From positions 1 to 33,489 of the forward strand of contig CAMKOM010000033.1 of the NCBI GenBank assembly GCA_946414435.1: a DNA stretch of 33,489 nucleotides. The letters are read 5' to 3'. The position numbers and the translations under genes are program-made. Shown here piece by piece: positions 22,164-30,614 of the stretch. The DNA is from an uncultured Bacteroidota bacterium. Its GTDB lineage: Bacteria > Bacteroidota > Bacteroidia > Bacteroidales > SZUA-534. The notes beneath the pieces are model-generated. The model was not told the origin of the DNA and did not search any database. It saw only the letters and a program-made list of their open reading frames with translations. Position 1 is the stretch's first letter; every line of letters begins with the position of its first letter.

Positions 22164-22267
22164 AAGCAATTCTCCATGGATTGAAGGGGGTTGCGGGGGT
22201 GTCCCCCGCAGAGGGGGTAGGCGCGTATTTGCTTGCGAATAGCGCCGCAGGGGGACACTTCCCCCGC
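22164..22267. repeat. G/C-run palindromic element between sheath and the next late gene
   Basis: The gap contains TGCGGGGG-TGT-CCCCCGCA (22192-22210), a perfect hairpin. Next come imperfect arms around GGCGCGTATTTGC and GCGAATAGCGCC, then GCAGGGGG opposite CCCCCGC (about 22239-22258). It also holds the sheath ribosome-binding site. It resembles chromosomal palindromic repeats and no gene is visible. Confidence 0.5.
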
Positions 22268-22816
22268 CTATAAAAGATCGTCCGGAATAAACTGTGTGAG
22301 CGCCGTAACCGTCGCCGTGACCTGGCATTGACAATGCGGGAAATCCTCGAACGACGCCGGCGGCATGAGCTTGATGTTCGACACACCTGCGATTGCACGA
22401 AGTGCATTCATCGTCTCTTCGGCCAGTGCCAGGCAGTCACTGAACAACGCCTCTTTGACGCCTTCGTCCGTGTAGCCGTCGGCATCCAGAAAGGCGTAGT
22501 GCACGCCATCTTCGAGCATGACGGCCTTTTCGCGTTCGATGATGGCCGAATTGACAACGACGCAGTGGCACACGATATTGAGTGCCAGGCTTTCGTGCAT
22601 GACGGTCACATCCTGCAGTTCGATGGTCACGGACGGGCAAACCGTCGGCCAATTGTCTGACGTGCGTTCGGCGCATACCAGGGCATAAACCATGGGCTTC
22701 GCCTGCTCATGAACATCCTGGCTTTCGCGTGTTTTCCACTCGAAGCCTTTGCCGTTGAAATGCGCATCGAGCGCAGTTTTGATGCGTCCGATGGTGCCCG
22801 GAATCGTCGTTGCCAT
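22268..22816 (-). CDS. Probable neck / tail terminator protein, 182 aa
   Basis: An unrecognised 182-aa protein starting MATTIPGTIGRIKTALDAHF. Alternating strands and helices, and a C-terminal half with PHCQCQVTATVTALTQFIPD, give an alpha/beta pattern seen in tail terminators. Its place between the head-tail joining gene and the sheath is where such proteins usually lie. It follows the 106-aa gene directly. The assignment rests on position and size and not on motif. Confidence 0.55.
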   Translation of the reverse strand: MATTIPGTIGRIKTALDAHFNGKGFEWKTRESQDVHEQAKPMVYALVCAERTSDNWPTVCPSVTIELQDVTVMHESLALNIVCHCVVVNSAIIEREKAVMLEDGVHYAFLDADGYTDEGVKEALFSDCLALAEETMNALRAIAGVSNIKLMPPASFEDFPHCQCQVTATVTALTQFIPDDLL

Positions 22817-23137
22817 TTACTTTTTCTCCAGTGACAGTTCGCGGATGCCCATATCGAGCGCGCTGGCGACAATTTTGAACGCCTTTCCGCAGACGTAGAT
22901 GACCTGATTCTGATTGAGATTCAGATCGGCCTGCTCTGGCATAAGCAGCGTGAGCGAAAATGCGTTTAACACCTCGCTCATCGATGCGTTGAACGTGACC
23001 AAATCAGACTGAAGCGATCCCATGACCTGCCGCGCATTGGCAGTGTTTGTACCAACGGTCAGAAGTTCGGTGAAATCGCGGTAATCGTTAAAAATGGCCG
23101 CGTTGTCTTGTTCAAGAATGTCGCTCAGTCGCTGCAT
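22817..23137 (-). CDS. Probable head-tail joining protein (lambda gpFII-like)
   Basis: A 106-aa protein starting MQRLSDILEQDNAAIFNDYR. It is similar in size and strand pattern to lambda gpFII (117 aa), with FNDYRDFTELLTVG and a C-terminal strand-helix region (VIYVCGKAFKIVASALDMGI). It directly follows the capsid gene, as gpFII-type genes do. It would close the portal vertex for tail joining. Confidence 0.6.
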   Translation of the reverse strand: MQRLSDILEQDNAAIFNDYRDFTELLTVGTNTANARQVMGSLQSDLVTFNASMSEVLNAFSLTLLMPEQADLNLNQNQVIYVCGKAFKIVASALDMGIRELSLEKK

Positions 23138-23140
23138 GGC

Positions 23141-24793
23141 CTATTCACTCCAGACTGCATAAAGCGTCATATTGCCTTCGGGCTCGATGACTTCTTCGTC
23201 GTCATAAACGACATCGCCATCGGATGCCGTCGCCCAGCCCAGGAACGTCTTGCCAGATTTGGTGTAAGTGTTCTTGGACAGAGCTGCCGATTCGCCGAAC
23301 GGGATGCCTTGTGTGGCCATGTTCGTTCCGCTGCCGCCGTTCTTGTCGAAGGTAATGACCGATTTGAACACAAGCTCGATCTGGGTGTTTTCGATGGGAA
23401 CGACGATCTTGTTGTCGCCATCTGGCGTGACGGTCTGGCCGTCAGCCTCGAAGTGATCGAAGGTGTATTCGCTGTCACTGTCTGCGACGAGCGAGGAATT
23501 GAGCACAATCTTGCTTCCGGACGCGGCCTGTTTTGCGAGGACGTAGGGAAGCGCATTGCTGTTGTAGGTTGCGGAATCGAGCAGGGAAACGAGCGAGACT
23601 TCGGCAAACGGCCCTTCGGTGGCGCTGCTAATGTCGTTCGAGTTTTCGGCGAGCATCGTGATCCATCCCCAATGCGCACGCGGTGCGGCGCATGGATTCG
23701 ATTCACAGCGGATTTCTACGGTCTGGTTGTTCACGTCGATGAATTTGGACATCGCGTATTTACCGGCAACCGTGATGTAGCCGTTCTCATAATCGTCATA
23801 CTGAAGCGCAAGAGGATTGACGAATGTCGTGGCTGCGCAGAGCGTATGACCGACATTCGGGCTCAATACGCAGACGAAATCCTTGGGCAGATAGGGATGC
23901 CATTCCTTTTCATCCTGGTCAAAGTACATGCCGGAATAGACGATGATGTCGAGACGGTGCCCGAAGAAGGCAATCCATCCGACATATTCGGCTTCGCCGC
24001 GTTCGTCATCATCGACGGCGCGATTGGGGCCAAGTTCGCCTTCGTGCTGGCGCGGACATGCCGTGAATTTTGCGAGGAAGTCTTTGTCTTCCTGAAGCAG
24101 AATCCAGGCTTCGGGTGCAATGAGAAGCTCTTTGGCGCGCCCGCCGTGTTTGATAAGGGTGCGCACCATGTTCTGGACATCGCGATAAGGCGTTGCGCCG
24201 ACCTGCCCCCATGCAGTCGCAGGTTTCATGCGCTGTTCGTTGCCGATCATGACACCTGGACGCGCTGCATCCTCTTTGAGCTGATAATAACGGATCTCAA
24301 TATCGACGGGCGTGTCATCGGTGGGACTTGTGGGAATCTGGCCGCGAATGGCGTTGTTTACGAGCACATCGACAACCTGTCGCTCCATCAGGCGCGTGTT
24401 TCGATTGGCGAGGCGCATGGCAGTCTTTCGGGTGAGTGCGTCATAAGCCTGGGCTTTGGTCGGTCGAACTTCGCCAACCTGACGGCAGAGGCGTTCGAAT
24501 TCTGTGCGCTGTCGATTCTTGGGATCGACAAGGCTCTTAATGGCCATACGCGGTGGCGTGACAGTGTTGGTGGCATACCCCGGAAGCGTAGCATCAATGA
24601 AGCCTTTCTGGACATAGGCAGAAATCCCGTGATCGGCATCGGCGAAATCGAGCACAACGTCGGTGGTGTCGAAGGTGTCATCGCGGTCATCGGTCGGGAA
24701 ATAACGATTCTGCAGGAATTTGGACACTGGTTCATCAATGACCAGTGCCGGAACATGAGTGTGGGAATCGTAAACAGAAATCACATCGGACAT
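23141..24793 (-). CDS. Major capsid protein (lambda gpE-like) with C-terminal InlB-type B-repeat
   Basis: A 550-aa protein. Residues 1 to about 370 match the lambda gpE capsid family (start MSDVISVYDSHTHVPALVID, with RQVVDVLVNNAIRGQIPTSP and ELLIAPEAWILLQEDKDFLA), whose usual length is about 340. About 110 linker residues follow, then residues 480-550 form a Listeria/Bacteroides-type B-repeat (Flg_new/InlB): ITFDKNGGSG, GKTFLGWAT and GNMTLYAVW are diagnostic. The extra domain would probably project from the capsid. No separate decoration gene (gpD-like) is present between protease and capsid genes, so the fusion may replace it. Confidence 0.88.
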   Translation of the reverse strand: MSDVISVYDSHTHVPALVIDEPVSKFLQNRYFPTDDRDDTFDTTDVVLDFADADHGISAYVQKGFIDATLPGYATNTVTPPRMAIKSLVDPKNRQRTEFERLCRQVGEVRPTKAQAYDALTRKTAMRLANRNTRLMERQVVDVLVNNAIRGQIPTSPTDDTPVDIEIRYYQLKEDAARPGVMIGNEQRMKPATAWGQVGATPYRDVQNMVRTLIKHGGRAKELLIAPEAWILLQEDKDFLAKFTACPRQHEGELGPNRAVDDDERGEAEYVGWIAFFGHRLDIIVYSGMYFDQDEKEWHPYLPKDFVCVLSPNVGHTLCAATTFVNPLALQYDDYENGYITVAGKYAMSKFIDVNNQTVEIRCESNPCAAPRAHWGWITMLAENSNDISSATEGPFAEVSLVSLLDSATYNSNALPYVLAKQAASGSKIVLNSSLVADSDSEYTFDHFEADGQTVTPDGDNKIVVPIENTQIELVFKSVITFDKNGGSGTNMATQGIPFGESAALSKNTYTKSGKTFLGWATASDGDVVYDDEEVIEPEGNMTLYAVWSE

Positions 24794-24805
24794 GGTAAAA
24801 TCTCC

Positions 24806-25246
24806 TTATTTTTCGCGGGAAACATTGCCGAAAAGGTTGGGATAGAGCTTTTTGCAGGCTTCGTTTCGTGCGCGTTCCTTTTCAAGCACGCTGTCTTTGG
24901 TGACGGGTTCATCTGCAGTCTTTTTCGTGCAGGGTTTGCAGACCTTGCCGATGCGGTCATACATGGCGCGGATTTTGGCGCTCATGATGTCGTCATCTTT
25001 TTTCTTTTCGTCATCGCCTTCGGCTTCGAGTTCCGGTTTCGGGGCATCGAGACGCGATTCGATGGCTTCCAGCTTGTCGAGGATGGCGCTGAATCCATCG
25101 ACGATCAGCGATTTGAGATCGACATCGCCCTCGCCTTCGCCTTCGGCATGGATTTCCTTGTTTTCGGTGTCCTCGCTTTTTTCCGGTTCCTCGATCTGTT
25201 CGGTGACTTCTTTTTTCTCATCCAGATCGTTCTTGATTTTGTTCAT
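24806..25246 (-). CDS. Internally started scaffold protein (Nu3-like)
   Basis: Within the protease frame, an ATG at 25246 (residue 192, starting MNKIKNDLDEKKEVTEQIEE) is preceded by AGGGAGG, a much stronger ribosome-binding site than that of the full-length protein. It would yield a separate 146-aa acidic, coiled-coil scaffold in excess over the protease, exactly as lambda Nu3 is made inside gene C. The evidence is the internal site and charge pattern. Confidence 0.65.
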   Translation of the reverse strand: MNKIKNDLDEKKEVTEQIEEPEKSEDTENKEIHAEGEGEGDVDLKSLIVDGFSAILDKLEAIESRLDAPKPELEAEGDDEKKKDDDIMSAKIRAMYDRIGKVCKPCTKKTADEPVTKDSVLEKERARNEACKKLYPNLFGNVSREK

Positions 25247-25819
25247 TTTTAAACCTCCCTTTGGTTTTGCGGCATGAACTGCCATGTTTAAAAGACCTGT
25301 GAACATATTTTTGAGCGTCGCATCCTGTGCGAAGTCATCCAATGGCCTGATCTCATCGACAAATCCGAGGTCTTTGGCCTGTTGAGCCGTGTACCAGTTG
25401 TCTTTGGCGGTGAGCATATCGAGCGTGTATGCGGGATTGCGGCGATTGATAATGGCCATACATCTGGCATTGGCGTGATCGATATCCTCGCCCTCGGTGA
25501 TGATGTCGCCTTCCCATGTGTAGTGATAGACGCCATGCAGCATCATCGAACCGATTTCTGTCATCACGACGCGATCGGCAGCGAGTGCCAGAATGGCTGC
25601 TGCGCTGGCCGCAAGGCCGTAGATCACAACGGTCGATTTGATGCCGCGCTTGCGGGCTTCCATGAGCATCTCGGCAATAGCCAGGCCGCTGAACAGGTCG
25701 CCGCCATAGCTCATCACGTCGATTTGTACGGATTCGCCGTCGCCAGTTTTGGCGAGGAAATCAGAGACGCCCGATGCCGTGTCGTTCCATATATCGTCGA
25801 AAATTCTAAACCTTTTCAT
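24806..25819 (-). CDS. Capsid maturation protease (S49/ClpP-like) fused to scaffold
   Basis: This 337-aa protein has an N-terminal ClpP/SppA-like protease domain (about 1-185). It starts MKRFRIFDDIWNDTASGVSD, has the SYGGDLFSGLAIAEML segment, the nucleophile Ser in GLAASAAAILAL and the His region of MMLHGVYHY. The C-terminal ~146 residues are highly charged and helical, as expected for a scaffold. This is the lambda gpC/Nu3 layout. It overlaps the portal gene by 14 bp, and the start has GAGG upstream. Confidence 0.88.
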   Translation of the reverse strand: MKRFRIFDDIWNDTASGVSDFLAKTGDGESVQIDVMSYGGDLFSGLAIAEMLMEARKRGIKSTVVIYGLAASAAAILALAADRVVMTEIGSMMLHGVYHYTWEGDIITEGEDIDHANARCMAIINRRNPAYTLDMLTAKDNWYTAQQAKDLGFVDEIRPLDDFAQDATLKNMFTGLLNMAVHAAKPKGGLKMNKIKNDLDEKKEVTEQIEEPEKSEDTENKEIHAEGEGEGDVDLKSLIVDGFSAILDKLEAIESRLDAPKPELEAEGDDEKKKDDDIMSAKIRAMYDRIGKVCKPCTKKTADEPVTKDSVLEKERARNEACKKLYPNLFGNVSREK

Positions 25820-27341
25820 TTGCTGCCTCATTTCGATTGAGTTTGTTGGGATCTTTTGCCGGATGGCCATAGACGGCGAGTGCCGCTTCGTCGGCATCGA
25901 CAAGGCCCATTTCAATAGCGAGCTTCCAGGATTCGAGTTCGGCACGCGGATCGAGACAGAGCGCCGAAGGTGCATTCCATACTGATTCGCAGCTCAGGAT
26001 TTTGGCAGCCGTTGGCGTGTCGAAGTCTGTATCGATGCTGTTGCGCGTGAGGTAATCGTATGCAAACACCTCGAAAAGCGGTTTGAGGAATGATTCGATA
26101 AAGAAGCCGCGAACGACTTTGTAAGTCGCGCTGGCCTCGATGACGGCCCCGCGCGCTGCGGCGTAGGATGTGCCTTCGAACGTTGCCTCTAAAACCTGTT
26201 GCGGGATGCCAATAGCTGCCGCGATTGACTTGTTTTGTGCCGAAATGAACGACGCATAACCGCTGTTTGGCCGTTTTGGATCGATCGTTCGGATGTCCTC
26301 GCCATCGGCGAGACGTCTGGATTCGCCTGGTCCGATGGTCTCGAAGTCATTTTGTGACCACGGATACTTTGGATCTGGATTAGCCTGCAGTTTAAACTTA
26401 TCGTTGTCTTTTTCGGCCCCATTCTTGCCTTCTTCTGGCACCAATGGTTCATCGAGATCGAGGGATGGTGCGTTGCCAAATGGGTTGCGCGTGGGATCGG
26501 TGTTCGACACGATGAAAATTGCCAGACATGCCTCGATGATGGCCGCCTGGAGTTCGGCGGTCGAATAGGCCTTCGTCGAATAGAGCGTCTCAATGGTATT
26601 GGCCACAAGTGGAACACCGCGATACTGGTCTGGCCGAAGTGGCTGGAACAGGTGCAAAACCACTGGTAAACCGAGATCGTCATAAGCCTCGATGCGCTGC
26701 CAGTCTTCGGTACGGATGGCCAAATCGTCGTAGTGATTCAGGAACCAGTAGGCGACTGGCCGCGCCTCGCTGTCAAGTTCCACGCCGTCGATGATGGTAT
26801 TGCCGTTTTCGGGATTCTGTGCCTTGATGCCAGAAAGCACCGTGTTAAACATCGTCGGCGTCATGCATCGATCCGATTCTATGATGCGCCATGCGCAGTT
26901 TGCGACATTCGGACGGCGCACAAAGAAAACGTCGCCGCTCAATAACCAGTTACGGCACGCCATGCGCTGGATCTGTGCAAACGTGAGCCTGTTCTGGATG
27001 TCGAGCGAGTGCGTAAGCGAGGCGAGTTTGAGGGATTTTTTGAGGCCCCCGCACAGCTGCGCGTATTCATCTGGCTCAAAGAAATCGCTGTTCCCGATAG
27101 AGTAAGAAAGGCCATCGCCCAAAACGCCGTGCACCATGCGATCAACGGCAGCCGTCGCCATCGGGCACGAGATATCGAGCATGCGTGCGCGTGAAACCAG
27201 AATGCGCCTGGACGGCGAGATGTCTTCGCTGGCCGTTCCGCTGTTTGCGATGAATCCGGACATGACCTGGCTAAACAGGGAACCGCCCGCAGCGGCATAG
27301 CCTGTGGTGAACGGCGACAGCTGGAGTGGTGACATGCGCAT
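25806..27341 (-). CDS. Portal protein (lambda gpB-like)
   Basis: A 511-aa portal of the lambda family, with SRRILVSRARMLDISCPMAT near the start, NWLLSGDVFFVRRP, RVLSGIKAQNPENGN-type loops, QYRGVPLVANTIETLYSTKA and IGIPQQVLEATFEGTSYAAA. Twelve copies form the DNA channel and tail attachment site. AGGAGGTGG at the usual distance selects the ATG at 27341 over an upstream in-frame ATG at 27359. It lies directly downstream of the gpW-like gene. Confidence 0.93.
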   Translation of the reverse strand: MRMSPLQLSPFTTGYAAAGGSLFSQVMSGFIANSGTASEDISPSRRILVSRARMLDISCPMATAAVDRMVHGVLGDGLSYSIGNSDFFEPDEYAQLCGGLKKSLKLASLTHSLDIQNRLTFAQIQRMACRNWLLSGDVFFVRRPNVANCAWRIIESDRCMTPTMFNTVLSGIKAQNPENGNTIIDGVELDSEARPVAYWFLNHYDDLAIRTEDWQRIEAYDDLGLPVVLHLFQPLRPDQYRGVPLVANTIETLYSTKAYSTAELQAAIIEACLAIFIVSNTDPTRNPFGNAPSLDLDEPLVPEEGKNGAEKDNDKFKLQANPDPKYPWSQNDFETIGPGESRRLADGEDIRTIDPKRPNSGYASFISAQNKSIAAAIGIPQQVLEATFEGTSYAAARGAVIEASATYKVVRGFFIESFLKPLFEVFAYDYLTRNSIDTDFDTPTAAKILSCESVWNAPSALCLDPRAELESWKLAIEMGLVDADEAALAVYGHPAKDPNKLNRNEAANEKV

Positions 27342-27342
27342 A

Positions 27343-27651
27343 CTACCACCTCCTGCCAATCATCGAAGGATCGACAAACACAAATCGGCTCGTATTACGC
27401 ACAGGACGCCCATTCAGAATGGCTTCGATTTCGGCGATGCGGTTTTGTGTAGCCGTAATAAAGTCATTCAGGGCCTTTAAATCGGGCGTGTATCGTGTAA
27501 TTGAGCGCGTGCCCAGGCTGTATGACTGAATGCGCCCCGAAACCAGATCATCGTAGCCCTGGATGGCGTCGGTCAGTGCCTTGTATAGCCGCGTGCGCTC
27601 GCTCATAAGCCATTCGCGCCGCGTCCTTGGTGGGGTGAAATCCTCGCTCAT
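27343..27651 (-). CDS. gpW-like head-tail joining protein
   Basis: A 102-aa protein starting MSEDFTPPRTRREWLMSERT. A helical N-terminal part is followed by RITRYTPDLKALNDF-like sequence (here SITRYTPDLKALNDFITATQ), the pattern of the lambda gpW fold (helix, beta hairpin, helix). It sits between terminase and portal, as W does in lambda. The start at 27651 is chosen for GAGG upstream. A Rho-independent terminator ends 17 bases before it. Confidence 0.72.
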   Translation of the reverse strand: MSEDFTPPRTRREWLMSERTRLYKALTDAIQGYDDLVSGRIQSYSLGTRSITRYTPDLKALNDFITATQNRIAEIEAILNGRPVRNTSRFVFVDPSMIGRRW

Positions 27652-27667
27652 CGTAAAAACCTCAAAC

Positions 27668-27694
27668 AAAAAAGACCGTGAACTTGTCACGGTC
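27668..27694 (-). terminator. Intrinsic terminator between terminase and gpW-like gene
   Basis: Minus-strand GACCGTGA (27694-27687), a five-base loop and TCACGGTC (27681-27674) are followed by six T. The stem is perfect over 8 bp. It would stop the terminase transcript ahead of the head and tail genes, so regulated readthrough or an antiterminator is expected. Confidence 0.8.
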
Positions 27695-27701
27695 TGAGGT
27701 T

Positions 27702-29654
27702 TTACAGAGGTTTAAATTTTTTGTGTGATACTGCGCCGGATGAAGTTTTGCGCTGGTCGTGATTGTGTTCCCGTTTTGGCGGCTCTTGTTTTGGCGCAAC
27801 CGGCGCAGGTTCCGTTTTTTTGACCGGATTTGAGGGGGGAACTGCCGAAGGTTTATCGGTGCCTGATTCCGCTTTGGTGACTGCCGTTTCGCTCTCCATG
27901 ATGGATGCGATTGCGCCGCGCTGATTCAAAAGCAGATGGGCCGCATACATCGCATAAATGCGGCAGTCGAGGGCTTCGTTACGTCGCCCCGGCAAGAGTT
28001 CCCAGCGGACGCCGCGCGGTGTGTTTGTGCGCTTTTCGGATGTGAGCTGTTCGAAGTAGTTCGCATCGTAATTGCACGCAAATTCACGTGGCCATGACAA
28101 AGACCGCTCGCCATCGAGCGTCTTTGAGATCATATCCAAAAGCATATCTTTGCCCGTATTGACGCCGATGATGTGCAGTTTGATTTTGCCTGTGCCGTTG
28201 CCAGCCGATGACAGCTTTTGCGTCGAAATGCTGTAGAGAAATGGGATCGTCTCTTTTAACCGCACATAGCCTTTGACCGATAGATGGCGGGGATGCCGCA
28301 GGGAATAGGCATACACGCGGTTGGTATGATGGCCACCGGAATCCTGCGCAGCATAGATCACGCCCAGCGTTTTGCCATCCTCGCGTTTGTATCGCCGCCG
28401 CTCGATGATTTCGGTCAGTGCGTGCCATATATCCGGCTTCTTCGGGTCGCCGTCCAGCCACAGCCACTCGATGCCATAAGCCCGCGAAGCATCCCGATTC
28501 CATCCGCAAATCTCCATCGCGAAGCCGTTGTCCTGCGTGTCGATGCCGGCCGTCAAAAAGACAACGTCTTTTGGCAGCGCATCGAGGCGATAGTCACGCA
28601 CCGCAATTCGCTGGATGTCCGAACCATAGATAATCCGATCCGACCTGGGCACATAGATTTCACCAAGCCGCGTATTGCGAAAACTCTGATAGTTCGCCTC
28701 ACCCAATGCCAGGGCAGATCGTTCAAGCTCACGCAGGCCGCGCCACGAATAGAAGGCATCGCACAGCGTCCCGAATACGCGGAATGATCGAACGATTCGG
28801 CCATAATCATCATGTTCGGGGAACTCGTTTTGCGGCTCACAGTAACGATGTTCGAGCGCGCGCACGGCCATTTCGTCGAACACCTCGCCACACTTCGGGC
28901 AATGAACGGTAGGGATGTCGCCGGACCAGTCGATGGAATCCCATCGGCAGTCAAACCACGCGCCACACCCCGAACAAACGACGCCCCATGTTTCCTGCGT
29001 TCCCAAAAGGAAATGCTGATGGATGCGCCCATCTTCGACGGTCGGCGTCGAGGTAAACAGCGCCATCCCTCTGAATCGCATCTGTCGTTGCAATGCCAGG
29101 GCAACGGGATCGCCCTCGCCTTTGAGTTCGTCCTTCCATCGGTCAAGTTCATCACAGCACAGGAATTTCGCGGGCGTCGAACACAAATCGCTCGCGCTCG
29201 ATGACGATCCGATCATGAGGTTTGCACCTGTTGCCAGGCTGATATTGCACACCTCTTTGGATGCATCGGGATTGCGGTATTTCGTGCCCGTCTGCCCAGT
29301 CGCATTGATACCGCAGACATCCCGAAGGAATGGCCGAAGCCTGTTCTTTGACATCTTTTGCCCAGTTTTGAGGCGGTCAAAGATGAGCAGTGTATTGGCG
29401 CGGTCGTATGCCGCAATCCATCCCAGGAAGTTTTCTATGGCCGTGGTTTTGCCGACCTGGGCAGGCGTGCACAGGATGACGCGGCTTGTGCCGGCGAGGT
29501 CTGACAGATAGCGCGTCGGCTCACGAAAAAACGGCGTCTGGATGAATGAAAACATCGTGTGGGTCGATGGCATGAAGCGGTTTTGTTCGGCCCATGTGGC
29601 ACAGTCCACGCGCTTTGGGCGTTGCAATATCGGGATGAGATAGCCGTTTGTCAT
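27702..29654 (-). CDS. terL: Terminase large subunit (GpA family)
   Basis: A 650-aa DNA-packaging motor. The ATPase domain has Walker A CTPAQVGKT (62-70) and Walker B FLCCDELD (164-171). CSGC at 227-230 and CPKC at 252-255 form a zinc site. The nuclease domain has LTAGIDTQDNG with the metal-binding Asp. The last ~60 residues are Pro/Lys-rich and disordered. The GpA family, as in lambda, usually cuts at cos sites. The start overlaps the small-subunit stop (ATGA). Confidence 0.95.
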   Translation of the reverse strand: MTNGYLIPILQRPKRVDCATWAEQNRFMPSTHTMFSFIQTPFFREPTRYLSDLAGTSRVILCTPAQVGKTTAIENFLGWIAAYDRANTLLIFDRLKTGQKMSKNRLRPFLRDVCGINATGQTGTKYRNPDASKEVCNISLATGANLMIGSSSSASDLCSTPAKFLCCDELDRWKDELKGEGDPVALALQRQMRFRGMALFTSTPTVEDGRIHQHFLLGTQETWGVVCSGCGAWFDCRWDSIDWSGDIPTVHCPKCGEVFDEMAVRALEHRYCEPQNEFPEHDDYGRIVRSFRVFGTLCDAFYSWRGLRELERSALALGEANYQSFRNTRLGEIYVPRSDRIIYGSDIQRIAVRDYRLDALPKDVVFLTAGIDTQDNGFAMEICGWNRDASRAYGIEWLWLDGDPKKPDIWHALTEIIERRRYKREDGKTLGVIYAAQDSGGHHTNRVYAYSLRHPRHLSVKGYVRLKETIPFLYSISTQKLSSAGNGTGKIKLHIIGVNTGKDMLLDMISKTLDGERSLSWPREFACNYDANYFEQLTSEKRTNTPRGVRWELLPGRRNEALDCRIYAMYAAHLLLNQRGAIASIMESETAVTKAESGTDKPSAVPPSNPVKKTEPAPVAPKQEPPKREHNHDQRKTSSGAVSHKKFKPL

Positions 29655-30061
29655 TTGCCCGCCTCTTTTTTGCGTCTGGCCGTGCGCGCTATTTTCTCGT
29701 TTTTGGCCGCAGTGTTTGCCTGTTGCTGTGCGGTATTGCTTTCAATCGTCAGATGCAGTCGATGTTCGGCGAGCCGCTGAAGCTGTGTTTCGATGAGGTG
29801 CTGGACGGCTTTGTATTGCGCCGGCGTTGTTTGCGGGATGATGGACTGGATTGCGTCGGGCAAACCATCCAAAAAGCCGACAAATTCGCGCAAAAAACCA
29901 TCGAATTCGGTCAATGCCGTGTCGATTCGGCACAGTTCGCCGCGTTTGTTGTCGAGTTCGAAACGTTCGCGTGAAACCTTGATTTCAAGCGCTTCACAGT
30001 TCGCAAGGCGCGTGCGGTAGTCGATTTCTTCGAGTGTCGGTTTTGATTTTTTTGACGCCAC
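29651..30061 (-). CDS. Terminase small subunit (Nu1-like, probable)
   Basis: A 136-aa helical protein starting at GTG 30061 (ASKKSKPTLEEIDYRTRLAN after the initiator). It has a central oligomerisation-like helix pair and a basic C-terminus (KIARTARRKKEAGK). It overlaps the large-subunit gene by four bases, the standard place for the DNA-recognition subunit. The N-terminal helix-turn-helix of Nu1 is not obvious, so the call leans on context. Confidence 0.7.
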   Translation of the reverse strand: MASKKSKPTLEEIDYRTRLANCEALEIKVSRERFELDNKRGELCRIDTALTEFDGFLREFVGFLDGLPDAIQSIIPQTTPAQYKAVQHLIETQLQRLAEHRLHLTIESNTAQQQANTAAKNEKIARTARRKKEAGK

Positions 30062-30155
30062 AATTCACAAATCCAAAAACAAAACGCGGTACTCCAAAAT
30101 TTTGATCGGTCGCGCCCGCCGATGTGCCAAACCCAGGCCGGCCCTCTGGTAGTAC
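30062..30155. other. Short gap upstream of terminase genes, possible packaging site
   Basis: No gene fits here. GGTACT and AGTACC occur at opposite ends, with CGCG flanks, around a GC-rich centre containing GGCCGGCC. In lambda-like phages cos lies just upstream of the small terminase gene. That is the only reason to suggest it here. Confidence 0.3.
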
Positions 30156-30581
30156 CTACGCGCAGAATTTCGCCGTCTGCTGTTCGAACCGATCCGGAGA
30201 ATCGATCATCTGGGCATACTCCATCAATGCCAGAATTTCGAGCGCGCCCAGCGACGACACCTTCGAGATGATGATCGTCTCGTTCGGTGCATACAGACCA
30301 ATGAGCGCGCCCAGGCGCGGGCCTGTGAACGTACAGAATTCATCCCACGGCACCTCGTCGGCACGATGCGCGATGTCAAGCACCGTTGCGATGCGTCTGG
30401 CCTCTGCCGTGGTAAATGCGCGATACAGCGCATCCTCGCCGTCTTCGAGGATTGTAAAGAAGGTGTACAGATAACGGGAAAGGACGCGCGATGTCTTATG
30501 ATCGGATGATGCCGCGCGCTTTCGGATGATGTCGTAGCTCTTTTTGGGAATTTCGACCGTGATTCTGCATACACCTGCCAT
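30156..30581 (-). CDS. RHH-like DNA-binding protein at the head of the late operon
   Basis: This 141-aa protein starts MAGVCRITVEIPKKSYDIIR. A beta strand followed by two helices with the IPKKSYDIIRKRA pattern resembles a ribbon-helix-helix (Arc/MetJ) domain. The C-terminal ~80 residues are helical and of unknown role. GGAGG precedes the start. It lies upstream of the terminase genes and divergent from the lysis genes, with a perfect inverted repeat (30615-30628) in the intergenic space. It may autoregulate and control late or lysis expression. Confidence 0.6.
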   Translation of the reverse strand: MAGVCRITVEIPKKSYDIIRKRAASSDHKTSRVLSRYLYTFFTILEDGEDALYRAFTTAEARRIATVLDIAHRADEVPWDEFCTFTGPRLGALIGLYAPNETIIISKVSSLGALEILALMEYAQMIDSPDRFEQQTAKFCA

Positions 30582-30614
30582 AGCGCCCTCCGCAATGTTT
30601 CACGTCGTGTATTA

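Noticed and set aside
23108-25252. A 714-codon open frame on the + strand opposite the capsid and protease genes
   Set aside because: It is the mirror of strongly supported capsid and protease genes, lacks any recognisable domain and arises from their codon bias.
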